Shown: positions 1 to 12,974 of the stretch, one piece after another
Layout of the letters: the number at the start of each line of letters is the position of its first letter
Numbering within the stretch: the stretch's first letter is position 1
Origin: Varroa destructor
Taxonomy: Eukaryota; Arthropoda; Arachnida; Mesostigmata; Varroidae
Length of the DNA: 64,000 bases
Assembly (NCBI RefSeq): GCF_002443255.2
Contig: NW_019211458.1
Location: 9,205,364-9,269,363, forward strand
Reading direction: 5' to 3'
The notes under the pieces: model-generated
Told to the model about the DNA's origin: nothing
The model's input: only the letters and a program-made list of their open reading frames with translations
The model's database searches: none
Made by a program: the position numbers and the translations under genes

Positions 1-1466
1 GCAAAAAAATGAGTTATGTCAATTGTATTTGTTATAAATGTAAATAGATACGTTACTTTAACCGTACTTACAACACAAGTAGAACTTATCGATGTCAGTT
101 TCTCTTCTTTTGATCGAAATTTGCGTTTCCATAACGAACCGGATAGTTAAATCATGTGGTACTAATAGATGCTCGTGGTACACTTTTGTTTCGTTCGAAT
201 GAACTATTTATTTTCTGGTGTCTTTACTTTCGTAGTTTGAAGCAGAAAACGATACTTTTTGTCTGTATCGGTACAAAGATGGACGACGAGAACAACAAAC
301 GAGTGTATTATAGAATCCAGTCAGAGAGAGCTTATCGTACTCTGCGGATATAGATTCAGCAGAGCTCATTTCGCTTCGTAGATGATAAAAGCTGTCCTAA
401 AAGTATTCAAGGCCATTTCAATGCAAAAATCAGAAGAATTAATTCAACAGGTCAATGGTCCAAGTGAAAATGATGCAATTGAAAATTTCTGAAATATCCT
501 CGCTGAAAATATCCTCGAAAAAGTATTGAATTTGCGCTGTCTGTTATAATAAGGCTGTATCGGATCCTGATCATAATAATAGAATCAATTTTTGAGTTCG
601 GTCTTTGTTGAATATTCCGTTCAACAGATCATGTTTAAAGCGCCATGTCAGTGGCGTCCTTGCCCCTAACCTTGACACAAGCTACGTACGTATAGAAAAG
701 ATTACAATGTTTCATTCCATTGTCTCGAATCAGTAAACCTGCAGTCCAATGGAGATTTGCGTCCCATGAAAAACAGCTATCAATCTATGCTGTACTAGCC
801 AGCCCAATACGTGTTTTTATAAAACTATAAATGAAAACGCGTACCCGAAAATAATTTTTGTGTAGCGTTTTATACAGTGATTTTATTTTAAAATCTGTAA
901 TATGTTCTAAACGTATTTTATACAAACATGGTAAAGTATTTATGTTAAATGCTGAAGTGTCGATTGGTTAGAGTCGTTAGTCGACAATCTGTCAACCTCA
1001 ATCAGAGCGGGCGAGACTCGAGCCTATATCATGTCGCCGGCCTGCGATACGGAGAAAGAAGGTAAACGATAACGAGCCGTGTTTTCAAGGCACTGTCTTT
1101 CACAATTAGCATTCTTCATCACTTGCTAGGCGCAGCCGCTGTACAATTGACAAGCCTCCCGTAGCTAACAGGTGGGCATACATATCCTTTTCCATAGATA
1201 TATGTTGTCGATGGCTGTGTTATTTACTTGTGCTGCCGACCTGCTTAGAATGGTTTTCTTCGTTGTGAAGACATTGTACCGAAGGCTTCGATCATCCTGT
1301 TGATGTCGATTACACTCGGCTATATTTCAAGCCAGCTGAAAAACATTGTCAGGGAACACGTTACCAGTCAGCTTGGACGGTGTCACTCTGCCGTTGTGGC
1401 TATTGCTAAGGACTGAGACGGGTTAAGGACGTTTCGAGCTTTCCAGGTATTATGATTCTAAGTGTG
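1..1466 (-). other. 3' flank / probable 3' UTR of the Smallish-like gene
   Basis: No coding signal is recognisable on either strand; the short ORF at 156-353 (+) looks like chance. By position this is 3' UTR and downstream sequence of the minus-strand gene. Several possible poly(A) signals occur, the nearest clear one at 882-887. Confidence 0.5.
882..887 (-). terminator. Candidate poly(A) signal AATAAA
   Basis: The plus strand reads TTTATT, which is AATAAA on the minus strand, about 580 bases downstream of the stop codon. It is a plausible but unproven polyadenylation signal; other copies lie nearer the window edge. Confidence 0.3.
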
Positions 1467-1716
1467 TTATATATTTGTCCGATGAACGCTCTGATCAAGT
1501 TTGCATTTTATCACAGTACCTTCATCGTACGAATTGCAGTTATGGCAGTGCAGTTTCGAGTTGCGTACCCGCACGTCCGTTCCGCAGGTCCCATTTCCTA
1601 GACGCTGGCGACACACGCAGCAGCGGAAACAAGCTAGGTGAAAATGAAGCTGTAGGGATTCAATAACCATTGCTGCTCCACGGCCAAGTTCCTGCGAGCA
1701 GAGTGAGCATCTCTTC
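1467..1716 (-). CDS. smash: Smallish/LMO7-like exon 9 (LIM domain and stop)
   Basis: The acceptor ends in CTGTTTTAG. The exon encodes one complete LIM zinc finger with all eight ligands: C-x2-C-x19-H-x2-C-x2-C-x2-C-x21-C-x2-C (residues C1590, C1593, H1613, C1616, C1619, C1622, C1644, C1647). The core reads G-R-G-A-A-M-V-I-E-S-L, as in LMO7/LIMCH1 LIM domains. About 22 residues follow before TAA at 1,467-1,469. A possible donor (GAAG|GTACTG) lies six codons after the last cysteine, so a different short last exon is conceivable. Confidence 0.9.
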
Positions 1717-4700
1717 CTAAAACAGATTCAATACTACCTTAGGGAAAACGTTCCTTAGTCAGCGCTCGTAGCTGATCGATAGAATGAATTTTTAACGCTT
1801 ATCGTAGCAAGTAATTATCCTGTATTATATCGACAATACGAACAGCGACCGATAGAAACAGATTCCGTATTATGGAAAACGCGACTTATTTATTTAAGCG
1901 TTATGTAATGAACGTTCGCAAGATGGAACACGAAACGAATTCCAAAATGATCTGTTCAGTTTACAGCGTTTAGAGGTAGTTTTCAACGTCTCTACTCACT
2001 TGCCAGAAATCCCAAGCTCTGAAACAGGATCGTTTGATGCTGGCGTTACCATGTTTGCCACCGAGTGCCCGTTCTGTGGGGCGACGGCTTTTCTCTGGGG
2101 ACCGGACAGTGCAGGCATCGTGGAAGCAGATCCAAGCTCCTCCGATAACGGGGGCATATTACCAACGCCGGCACGACCACTGATAGGCACGCTTGACATT
2201 AACACCGGCGTTGAAGCCGAAGTAACTTGTAACTGGTTTGTGTGATTGGAGACATGTGAGACACTACCACTTGTTGCAGGAACGTGACCTGCATAGCACA
2301 CGGGCAACGATCCCGTTAGCTGAGAAGAACTCTGGCCTGCGTAGCCAAGATTTTGGGCTTCTAGTTGTCGCCGCAGCTCCGCCTCCTGAATTAGCCAGTG
2401 GTTAGCGTTGAAGGACCTGCAGCGGAATCGGATTAAGGACTATTTACTATTTATGTAAGACAACTTGTTATATTATAGACAGGTATGCGCAATAGATAAA
2501 GAAGAGCACTTATGAAGTTGACGTTTCTTCATGCAGTTTATACACACTTGCTATCCTGTTGAGGTTTTTTTTTCGCACCGAGCTCAGCAGTAAGCTGACG
2601 TGGTTCGTCCGGAAGATTGTCCGCACTTTTCCGTTGCACTATGAGCTTCGGCTCTGCCGTGGGCCCTACGCCTCCTATATACGGTTGACTGCGTGACCTG
2701 CAATACCATTTGATCCAGTTTGCTTGTCAAATAGGCAAATTTTTCATTGAAACAAAATTGATTTGAGGGACTTATGTTCTTTCCTTCATTACGCTGTTAG
2801 TCGACTAAGCGGCAACACGAACCCTCTTCAACCCGTAGTAATAGAACAAGTACCCTTTGACCTACTAGTCAGTGGTAACTTTTACTCGTATGATTGCTTC
2901 CTTAAAGAATAATTGTTTTTTTAAGTTTTCCTGTAAATAGATTTACGTATTTCGTCGTTACCTGACACACGCTTTATCAAACAGTTTCACGCCTTACAAA
3001 AATCTGCCTATCTACCGAAACACATTCCGCTTTCTTTTTGGAATCTCCAAAGAGTATTTTTCAAGCTTCAACTTTGCAAATCATGGCCAGCTTATTCCGT
3101 CAATGCATGGCGATGCTAGGAATACTAAAGACAAATGCGGAAATATATTATTCACTGTTCTAATATTGCTACGCGTACGCAATTTTTGTACTTGCTTATC
3201 TATAGAGATGCCTGTAAATAACCAGCCTTCCCCATACTGGCCACAATGGCTATGTAGTCCATCGTTTGATATGCAGTCTTCCATTTCAAACTGTGTTAAG
3301 CTTGGGCTTTACTCGCAAACTTGCGTAAGTTGCGGTTTCGATCAAAACAGCGATGAATATATGCAAGAAATTACAAAGTGTTGTATAACTTGTTGATTCC
3401 ATCGGGCCAGTTATACTGTTACTCGATATGGGCGTCCCCAGCTAAAAAAACATTGGAAGTTGACTGATAATGTTCAAAAACATTTCTATAAAGACTCGCT
3501 TGGAAATGTTCGTCTAACAGTGAGATTTCATATCTGCCTTCATAGCCTCGCTTATTCAGCAGGCCAGTGTGTGCGTACGATACAAAAAGCAGATACTGTT
3601 GACTATACATATATACATACCTTTGTATGGCGTCGAGAGTTGGTTTGTTAACAGAAGCCGATAGAATTCTTCCTTGTTCGTGTGCCACTCTTGGTGCTTC
3701 ATAAAAGTCTTCCGCCACGGAGGGCTTTCGTAGATTGTTCAGATAATCTCTCGTCTTGGCATAGGTTTCGACATTTTCGTAAATCTCCTGGCCATAGCCG
3801 CTGGCGTTAGCACCGGACAGTGGTAACTCGCCACCTGTCTTTCCCCCCAGGAGATGTGAATTTGTCGTTGCACCTGTTCTGGCTAGTTGATTGCTATTTG
3901 CGTAAATATCCTCGCAGGATTTTGCGTATTTGCGCGTGTTTTCATAGATGTCTTCAGTGCATGGATACCCTGAGGAGGGGGTCGACTGCTTTTGCTGCTG
4001 CAAATGCTGCATGTAGTCATAACCTGGGTAATTGACCGTACCCTCGTGGTAACTTTTCCTTTCCTGCCGAAGTATGGGATTCTCGCGACGCCTGATCATT
4101 GACATGTCATTGTAACCCGGGCTTTCGTGCACTGCTGGTCGTCGCAAATCCCCATACATCTGCTCCTGATCTATAGGGGCTAGGCCAAATCGCGCCTGGC
4201 TACCCTGCAAACTAGCCTGGGTATTCGGCAAATTAGCCTGGCTTGTCGTGACAGTCGTGGCCATTTGTACCATCTGTCTTGCACTGGCAGACATTCCGGC
4301 AGCCGTCTGCTGATAATATGGACCGCGGTACATGTGCTGAGCGCGGTTCAGCTGAGGCGCATTTTCGTACAGTTCTTCTGTGGGGTTGTAAGGCGTCATA
4401 TTTGTAGGAGGCGCAGGCGCGGGTCCCTTCTTGATGCCCTTTGGGGGTTGAGATGGCAACTGGTTGTACACATCGAAATTACCAGCACTGCTTGTAGACA
4501 CCTGGTAAAGTTGTTCACCAGAACCGGAAGCAATCATTTCGACGTTTTCATAAGGTTCCTGCATAGGCGAACTCTTCACCTGAACTTCTGCTTCGACCTG
4601 CAGTTGCTGGCGAGAGCTGAAGTGCTGAATCGGTGTTTGATGGGTCGTGTTATCTCTTTCTATATCACGTCGTACCGCAGAATCAGAACCCTGCGCCTAT

Positions 4701-7700
4701 GTAGACAACAACAACATATACATATATTCCTGCGGTACAGTTGCTATGATATGAAGAGGAATAGGACATCGTGGCTGTGCCGTGTCCCAACTAGATTTTT
4801 TATTACACATTTCCTTATTCTTTGCTTAGATTGCTAACTAATTCAAATATAGTGTGAATGTGAATAATAAGGAGAAAAATACGTACCGGCATTGTGTAGC
4901 TGACTCCTGACTCTTTCCAGCCGTCTGCATTATGCTGGGGATACTGTCCTGAGATGACTGCATCATGTTTAATTTGAACAATTTGGGAATCCCCGTCTCT
5001 GGCAATGGCGTCATCAGTATGCAATGCAACACGGGCTTTTTCTTTTTCCTTGTTCCATAGTGTCTGACCGGCGGCCTTAATTCGATGCAATGGATCAGGA
5101 TTAGGGGGACTGACCGTATCTGCAGGCGGGTTAGCTAACCCATGTTCTGGTGACCGAGCAACCATGTTCCCCTGATCTGTTTTTGGTGAAGATTTGGTTG
5201 ATGTTCCAAGCGAGCCAGTATCATTAAAGTCGATGAGTTTACTATCCGGAGATGAGTCTACCTCAATATGTACCGATCTGTTCGTTTTGTTGGGTCTAGA
5301 AACAGGCGCGCTTTCGCTATCGGGCGAAAGGTCAGATAAGTGTGCCGGCGACTCGTTGCGCTCAGAGACGGGCGAAAACAGGGAGCTTGAAGCCACTGAA
5401 GATAGCATGGCGTTGCCCACTTCTCGCTGTATCTCTGTTATTGTCGTTGTTGTTGAGCTGGCGCTTCGGGATTCTTCACTAATCGTACTCTCCGAATGGT
5501 CGGTTGGCGATTGAACAGGATAGACCTCGGAGCCCAGTCTAATATCCAACAGAACGTGTTCCTCGTCGGAACGCTTTTTGTCCCCTGCCGGTACAAGAAT
5601 AGTGTTTACGGGGGGTGCACATGTAGGCTTCCCCTCTTGCATCGGAGTTCCATAGACTTCGGCTTCGATGTTAGCCAACTTAGCGCGTCGTCTCTCAATA
5701 TCGTTCGTCGTCGAGGACGAACAGAAGAGAGCTTCCTTGCGTTTGCGAATTAGGTCAGGCTCAATGGCTACCTCGATTTTGGGTTTCGACTGCATACTAT
5801 TTAAGGTTAACTCAACTTTGCGCTGGTCTGACAAGAACTGCGCCGGAGCCATATCGGAGTTAATCTGCAGTGCCATCAGCTTTCTTTCAACAGTCTTCGG
5901 TTCAATGTCAATCTGCTGCACCGTTTTCCCTCTTTTGGTTGCGTTCTCAAGAAAATTTGCCTTTCGTTGTTCGATCAACTTGGGTTGGATGTCCAAGTCA
6001 AGGTTACGTTCGGTCTTCTGCGCAGCTTCAGCACTTCCAAGAAAGTTGGCCTTCCGTTGTTCGATTAGTTTCGGTTCGATATTCAGCTCAACGGTCGTTC
6101 GTTCGACGCGCGTTCCCGAATGCTCGAAAAAGCTTGCTTTGCGCTCTTCCAATGTGGTTTCGATGTCGACAGACGGCGTCTTGGATTTGCTTGGTTGAGA
6201 CTCACCCGATAAACTTCCACCGCTGTTTTCAATCGACGCTTTGAGTTGTGCCACCGCTACTGAAGGCAACTCTACAACTCTGATATCGTCTGTTCGTTGT
6301 GAAGCATTTTCAATCGAAGCTTTGCGTTGCAAAACAAGATGTTGCTCGACACTGATTTCAGACATGACGTCAATTTTTCTTACCATATTATCGGAGCTCG
6401 CCTGACGGATGAACTCAGCTTTTTTGCGTTCGATAATTTGTGGCTCGATTTCTTCGACAGGAGACTTTTTCTCCATCGCGGTTTCAGCAAGTGACTTAGA
6501 AAGTGAGTTCTTCCGTTTAAGTACTAACTGTTCTTCGACCGGTACGTCGACGGGGATCGGTCTGGTCGGTTCCTGCTCCTTGTCCCGTTCTTCGTCCTGC
6601 TCGAGCTGTAAAGCCTGAATAAATAGTTGCGATTTTCGTCTCTCTACGAGTTTTGGTTCGATGATAACTTCGTTTGCCACAGCCGCTGCAATTACCTTGT
6701 CACTGTTATCCTCGATCTGATTCTGTCCAACTTGCCCCGAACAGAATTTTGCCAGCTTCATTTTAAAGTTTGTTCTGCGCTCAACTTGCTCGGGGCTTTC
6801 TTCTGCTTGCGTATCGACCCGGTAAATGACCATTTCGAGCTGCCCAGTCATCAGGGCAAGATCCATTGACGACGGCACACTCCCTGGAGAGTCGGCTAGA
6901 ACTCCATTAAGTGAAATAACTTCATCTCCCTGTTTCAGTCCTGCGAGGCCCGCCACACCATCTAAGTGGAACCAAGCCAATCAAAAAAGGAATTACTAGA
7001 GAGTAGTTATAGATGTCTTTGCTACTATTCGTCTATGTAAGAACAAAATTGGTGCAAATTGAGAATTTTCATAATAATTTACACTAATCACCAACCTTCA
7101 TCAACGGACTCGACTATGACCTTTTGGCCGTCCTGAGTGAGTGAAAAGCCGAAGATGTCAGACGATGGGTTAATGGAGAGGCGAATGATAACCTCATTGG
7201 AATTTGACGGGGTTTCATCTTTGGGTAAAGCTGACCCGGGAAGCGCGGACGGCGGCCGAGGCTGCACTGCAGATGTGACCAACTGTCTGCCCAACTCGTT
7301 GGTTGCCGCAGAAGATGCAGCAGGCCTCATTTGGTCTCTTTCTGAATAATTGGCAGCACTTACTACACTTCCACTTCCGCTAAGCGAATCGACTCCCGAA
7401 TCCGCTATCCACGGGTTTATCGGAGACGCGAGCCTTTCTTCAGAGCCTTGAGAGCCTTCAGAACCTAGGCGCTCTTCGGAGTTGGCGTCGGATGATTTAT
7501 CCTCCGATTGGCTATCCACAGAATCTGCCGTTGTTAGACGTTTATGACCCGCCGCAAGACCATTCTCTTTATTTTCCTCATCAAAGCTAAAACGACAGAA
7601 GCATTTGGGGACAAATGACGAGACGATAAAATAAAAAATACGATGAAAACATTATAAACCGTATTGTAAGATTTAATATTTGTTGGCATCTACTACTTAT

Positions 7701-10700
7701 GTGCTTAGTCGGATTATTGTGCTTTAGCTTTCAATTATTAATTAGTATGCTAATTAGCATCGGGAGTATTGCAGTAAAAACTAAATACTTACTGGACGTT
7801 ATTTTCATTATGGTTCGCTATATGCTCCTGGCTGAAAAAACTTAGGTTATACCCAAGGTGAGGAGAAGCCTGCTGGCGACTCTGTCGTTGCTGCATCATC
7901 TCGGAAAAAGTTTTCACTTTGCGAATCTGACGGGCTTCTTCTTCTTCCATAAGGCGTTTAGCTTCTTCGGCCCGGCTTAGGAGGCGTTCTGGTACACGTT
8001 GACGACGGGCAGACTTCCATTTGTCGAGATTCTGGAATAGATAACAATGCTTTGACAAAAACCACCCCGGACTTCAATTTTTCACAGCTAATTTGTAGTC
8101 AGCCCCAAGAAAACACGTAACGACCCTACAAATTGATTCAGCTGATGAATATGCGCCTTGTGTAAATCCATATCAGCGTCGTGTTTTTGACTTTAGACAG
8201 TATCCTGGCTGTAAAAGTAAGGAATCCCCAGCTGGATTGCCAGTTCCGCTAAATACCAATACACGGTCCTACAAATGCAATATGTGTGAAACAATACAAG
8301 TATCTACCTTTTTGTCCGGTTAAATAATGGACTTTACATATTTCGGCGCCAAATTTAAATTGTCTTCGACTTTCTTAAATGGCACAGTTACATGCAAAAA
8401 TGTCTCTGTAGAACAGGATTTTTTTTCTTTGTTTTATAGATTAGGACACTGAAGCAGTTCTTGCATTATGCGTCCTTAATCTAGAACGTTCATTTGGCTT
8501 CAGCTCAGTGAGTTGGCGCAGCCAATACGCCTATACGCATATGATATGTATACTCCGACGCGTTTGTGTCTAAATATGGATCACTCGGTCATTTAAGTTT
8601 CAACAAGGTTTTGAATAACAACAACAGATAGGCAGCAAAATGCTGGTGGCCATTATATGGCATGACGAGATGCAACGGTGAAAACTACGTGAGTCACTGT
8701 TCTTATGTACAAAATGTAGTAGCGAACAAAAGTAACCAATATACTTTATCGTTTTACTAAAAAGAAGGGCACGCACACGCACGAACGGTCACAGGGATGA
8801 TGAAGCGTTTGATCTACGAAAAAGCAGATCGGCGATGAAATAACGCTTCGACTGAGTGGAAGTTTTGTATAAAACGGTCTCCTCCTGATTTATTTGGAGC
8901 ATGCCGCGCATAAACTGCCGGCCGTGCATCCTATTACGGGCGGACAAAACGAAGAGCCGGATAAAAAAAAATACTAGATGAAAAAACGTCGATAAAATGT
9001 ACGTATTTCGCAGGACAACTGTCAGCTGCTTAATGCGGCACCTTTATTATCACCTCTGTTATGATTAAAACGAAAGATCTTTAAACAAACGACAAATTAT
9101 CATTGTTCAGTATTTATCTAGTACGTCGCAGTGGCTCCTGTTCTTAATGAAGTACGCGAAGCGAAAGAATTGCGCCGGTAATAGCAAATTGTTACAGATT
9201 ACGTACTGATATTTTCATGGCACGGAAGCATTGGCTATAATATGGTGATTTACTACGCCAACGTCCTCCCATAGTTTGCGATGAGTGGGGATGCTACAAG
9301 AGTCCCCCTCGTCCACACAATCAGCTCTATCCCAGGTAACCCAACAAGCTGGAATGAACGTGATTAAGCCAGTTTGATCACTCTATCATCACATTATTAC
9401 AAGTAACATAACTTTCTAGTTGTGTTTTAGGCAGATACTGGCAGTGCCAGGATACAAACAACTATCATTGCTATTTTACTGAGATGACTGACCCAAATTT
9501 GGCTGAAGGTCGAGGACCCAATATCGAGGAGACTTGCTCTACATCGTGTCACTTCCCGGGGCGTTCCCTATCTTGTTTTGTCATGCTCCTCTGTTGTTGG
9601 GTTGGCCACCTGGAAAAACCACTAGGAAATACCGAGTATCCGCGAGGGGCCAATATTGCTTAAATATGAATATGGTGGAAGGTGATGGCTCTCAGTGAGG
9701 CATCGATCATCTGGATTGAGGTCAGTTAGCTGCTGGCCCGACTGCCGTCTCATGCATAGGCGAAATGATCGGTTCGCCGTCACGGCACTTGGTGACCTTC
9801 TCCACGATTCGTCATTATGTCCATGTTGGCTGTCGTTTATATCACTTCGTGCATCGTAGAGAAGACAGCTCTACCTTAGAGTACCTAGCTAATGATTGGA
9901 ACACCGAAAACACGTTGGAAATAAACAGATGATCAATATTCGACCGTGAGCTATTATAGCTCTCGTTGTCTAATTTCACATAAATTATACAGAGCGTTTC
10001 ACGTTTATTTACATAAAGCGTTCGTGCACGCCAGTGCTGTAGGTCTACAAATATAACATTGAGCCATACTGACCGTTCTTAACTTAAAATTAAGCCAATT
10101 AAATATTTCTAAATAATAGTGCTCAACGAAATACGCGCCGTTTGATCCTTTTGCCATTCTTCTGGTAACGCCATAGTACAGTCACTGTAGAACTTGTGTG
10201 GTTTCCAGGCAAGAAGTTGTGACAAACGATTTTCGCATCCCTCCACCGAAGCTAAATTTAAAATCCATTCATTAAAAAAATCCGCAGAGACCTAGTAGAT
10301 GACTGGTGTCCGGCAGTGGAAGATCCGGACTATCAGGCGGATGCAGCAGATTTCTCACCATGGGTTTGCCGGGTATATATGTGGTCCGACGCTGGCATGG
10401 TGGAAGAGTTTCTTGCAATTTTGTTAGTTGTTGACATTAGAGATTCGAATTAATCATTCTGCTAGACGGCAGCGACACATAGTGCACTATGCCTTTCTGC
10501 ATTATCTTTCTGGGCGTCAGTTTAAGCTTTGCCACACACTATGGAGAATATTTGTTCTTTTTTTTTTCATCGCCGCATGTGACCCAGTTTTCATCACCTG
10601 CAATTAAATGCTTTTAGAAATGACCCGATTACATCACATTTTTATAGAATTTCGCACTATGATCTTTTACGCCGCTCGGTGAGGGACTTGGACATCGAGC

Positions 10701-12923
10701 ATTTTTTTTTCAAGCCTCGATGAACCAGTATGAACTGAGATGATGAATGCTTAGTTGTTTGGAGATGTCATGGCCATTTACGAGCCGGTGTCACTTAACT
10801 TCCGCAGTAACGTCGTCAACTTTTCTCGTAATTGGCCAACCACTACAAGAGGCATCTGTCACATCTAAAGTTATAGAACGAAACCAACCATAGTGCATCT
10901 TGATCGTAAACAGCATATTTTTGTGGGCTTGGGTAGCATTTGTGTCCTTTATCGTAAAAATTGTAAAATACAACGAACGAGTTTTCACAGACATCCCCTT
11001 TATCTTCAAGTTGCTCAATCTCAAGCCTGAATAAAGGCGTTCCAACGAGTTTAGCCCATCGCCTACTACCATACCTCAGTTTTTCGATGAGACCAATGGC
11101 GACCCGACGCGACTTGTATGACTTGAGATATGTGACTTTAAAGTTATCCAGCTAGAAAAACGGCTGATACTTGTTCAACAGCCTGATCTTTCTGTAGATA
11201 GCACCCCCCTTTTAGCCCGCCTTCAGCTCGCTCATACTTAATCATTGAACTGTGCATTGTAATTGGTTTATAGTAATAGACCTACAAGCAATATAGTGGT
11301 AAAGAATCCTTCGCCATTACCAAAGAGAGAAGAAGCGAGCAAAAACAGTCAGTATAGTTGTGATAAAAATATCCAAGGAAGATTTATTCAAGTATGATGT
11401 CGTTGTATAAGCTATAAAATATAGGGTGTATTTTATTTTTCCTCATCGTCTACTTTTCCCGTATTCTGGTGGCTCTCAGAAGTACGCCTGTATTCACTGG
11501 CACCATCATAATAGCTGCATGGGCTAGTAATCTATTGCGGTTTATCCGAAATAGATAATATCTACCGGATGTCGTAGGGATGCGTTCTTGCACCCACCGT
11601 CAGAGGGAGCTGGACGGCGCTAACAAAGATAAGATGAAAGAAAGTCCGGCTACCGCCTCGGGTGAAATAATCCAATAGGATCTGGCGGGTACAACATTTT
11701 ATTAACGTAAGCAGCGATTATTTGGCGATATTTGGATTCTGTCGACCAAAAAGCAGTCGCAGTTAACTGTTATGGCCAGAAACAGACCCCTTGACACCAG
11801 CTAACAGGGATAGACGACACTTGTGACCCACTCATTAGTGCCAGTGTTGTATGAGGATCGCCACTGTCCTCATTGTCGTTATCACCGATGATTTCTGAAA
11901 CTTTTTCTGAGATGCGCGTATGTGTATCTGTCTATTTGTGCAGGGCGCAAACTCTCTGAAACAACAGCGGAACGGGCGACGACGGATTGAACGGAAGGAG
12001 CGGACTGGCTACTGGCGTTTGTGCAGGCCAACAAAATAGGTATCGAAGAGGAATGGGGCCGGGAAGCTCTAAAACGTCAATCCAGCAGCAATGGAATGGT
12101 CCACGCAAGACCCCGCGTCCTGTCAATCATTGACTATGACGAGTTGAGACAAGAAGTTGCAGACAGGCAAACTGATAGGCCAGTGAAGCAGAGCCAACGT
12201 GTTCCCACCGACCAGGGAACCAACCCAAGCCGTTGAGCCACAAACCAGCTTTGGTCTCTTGGCAAATGTAGCCGCCGCTATCACCAACAAACACGAAGAA
12301 ATGATGCTTTGAGCAGTAGCTACGACGGCGGCCAGATGGAGGCTGACTGAATGATACCGAAACGACCCCGGAACAAGTACACACGAATCTGACCAAAACC
12401 ACCCATCACACCGAATACACGGCACAGTCACTCTACTGAATGTATGATATGGCCAAAGAAATGCTTAGTAGCACTCTTTACTGGAGAGGTGGCGTCCTGT
12501 ACTGCAAGTCGAATGCCATCGCAATGGAGTAACAGCAGCGTGGCGGTCACTGTCGACCGATCGAACGGACAAGACCATTTAAAGAACTAGCTTTTCTAAC
12601 AGAACGGACCTAGAGCACGGGGGCCGGCTAGGGGGCTATGGAGGATAAACAAATACGAACATATTGGGAAAATGGTCGACGAATCAAAATGAGACACTCG
12701 TATACGAAGTCGATATAGCTCAGCCAGCGAAAGTTGTTAATGACAATCGCTGTTCCATGCATAGCGCTACTTTAGTCGTCTACTCAACTTGAACCTCAGC
12801 TTGGAGGTGAAGCCCACGTATGATACAGTCCAATAATAGCTATCCGACACGGCAAACGCGTTACGCGCGGTAACCGATTTCGTTTCTCATTTGGAATTTT
12901 TGCGTGCGCTCCTGACTCCCTTT

Positions 12924-12974
<51 letters not shown>

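Noticed and set aside
955..1030. tRNA-like A-box and B-box resemblance
   Set aside because: No cloverleaf can be folded: the acceptor and anticodon stems do not pair.
4265..4837. 190-codon plus-strand ORF
   Set aside because: It is antisense to exon 7 and the intron before exon 6; the minus-strand frame has clear family motifs and splice sites.
12021..12236. Plus-strand ORF after an acceptor-like GTGCAG
   Set aside because: The opposite strand is equally open in this GC-rich patch and no partner exon is visible.
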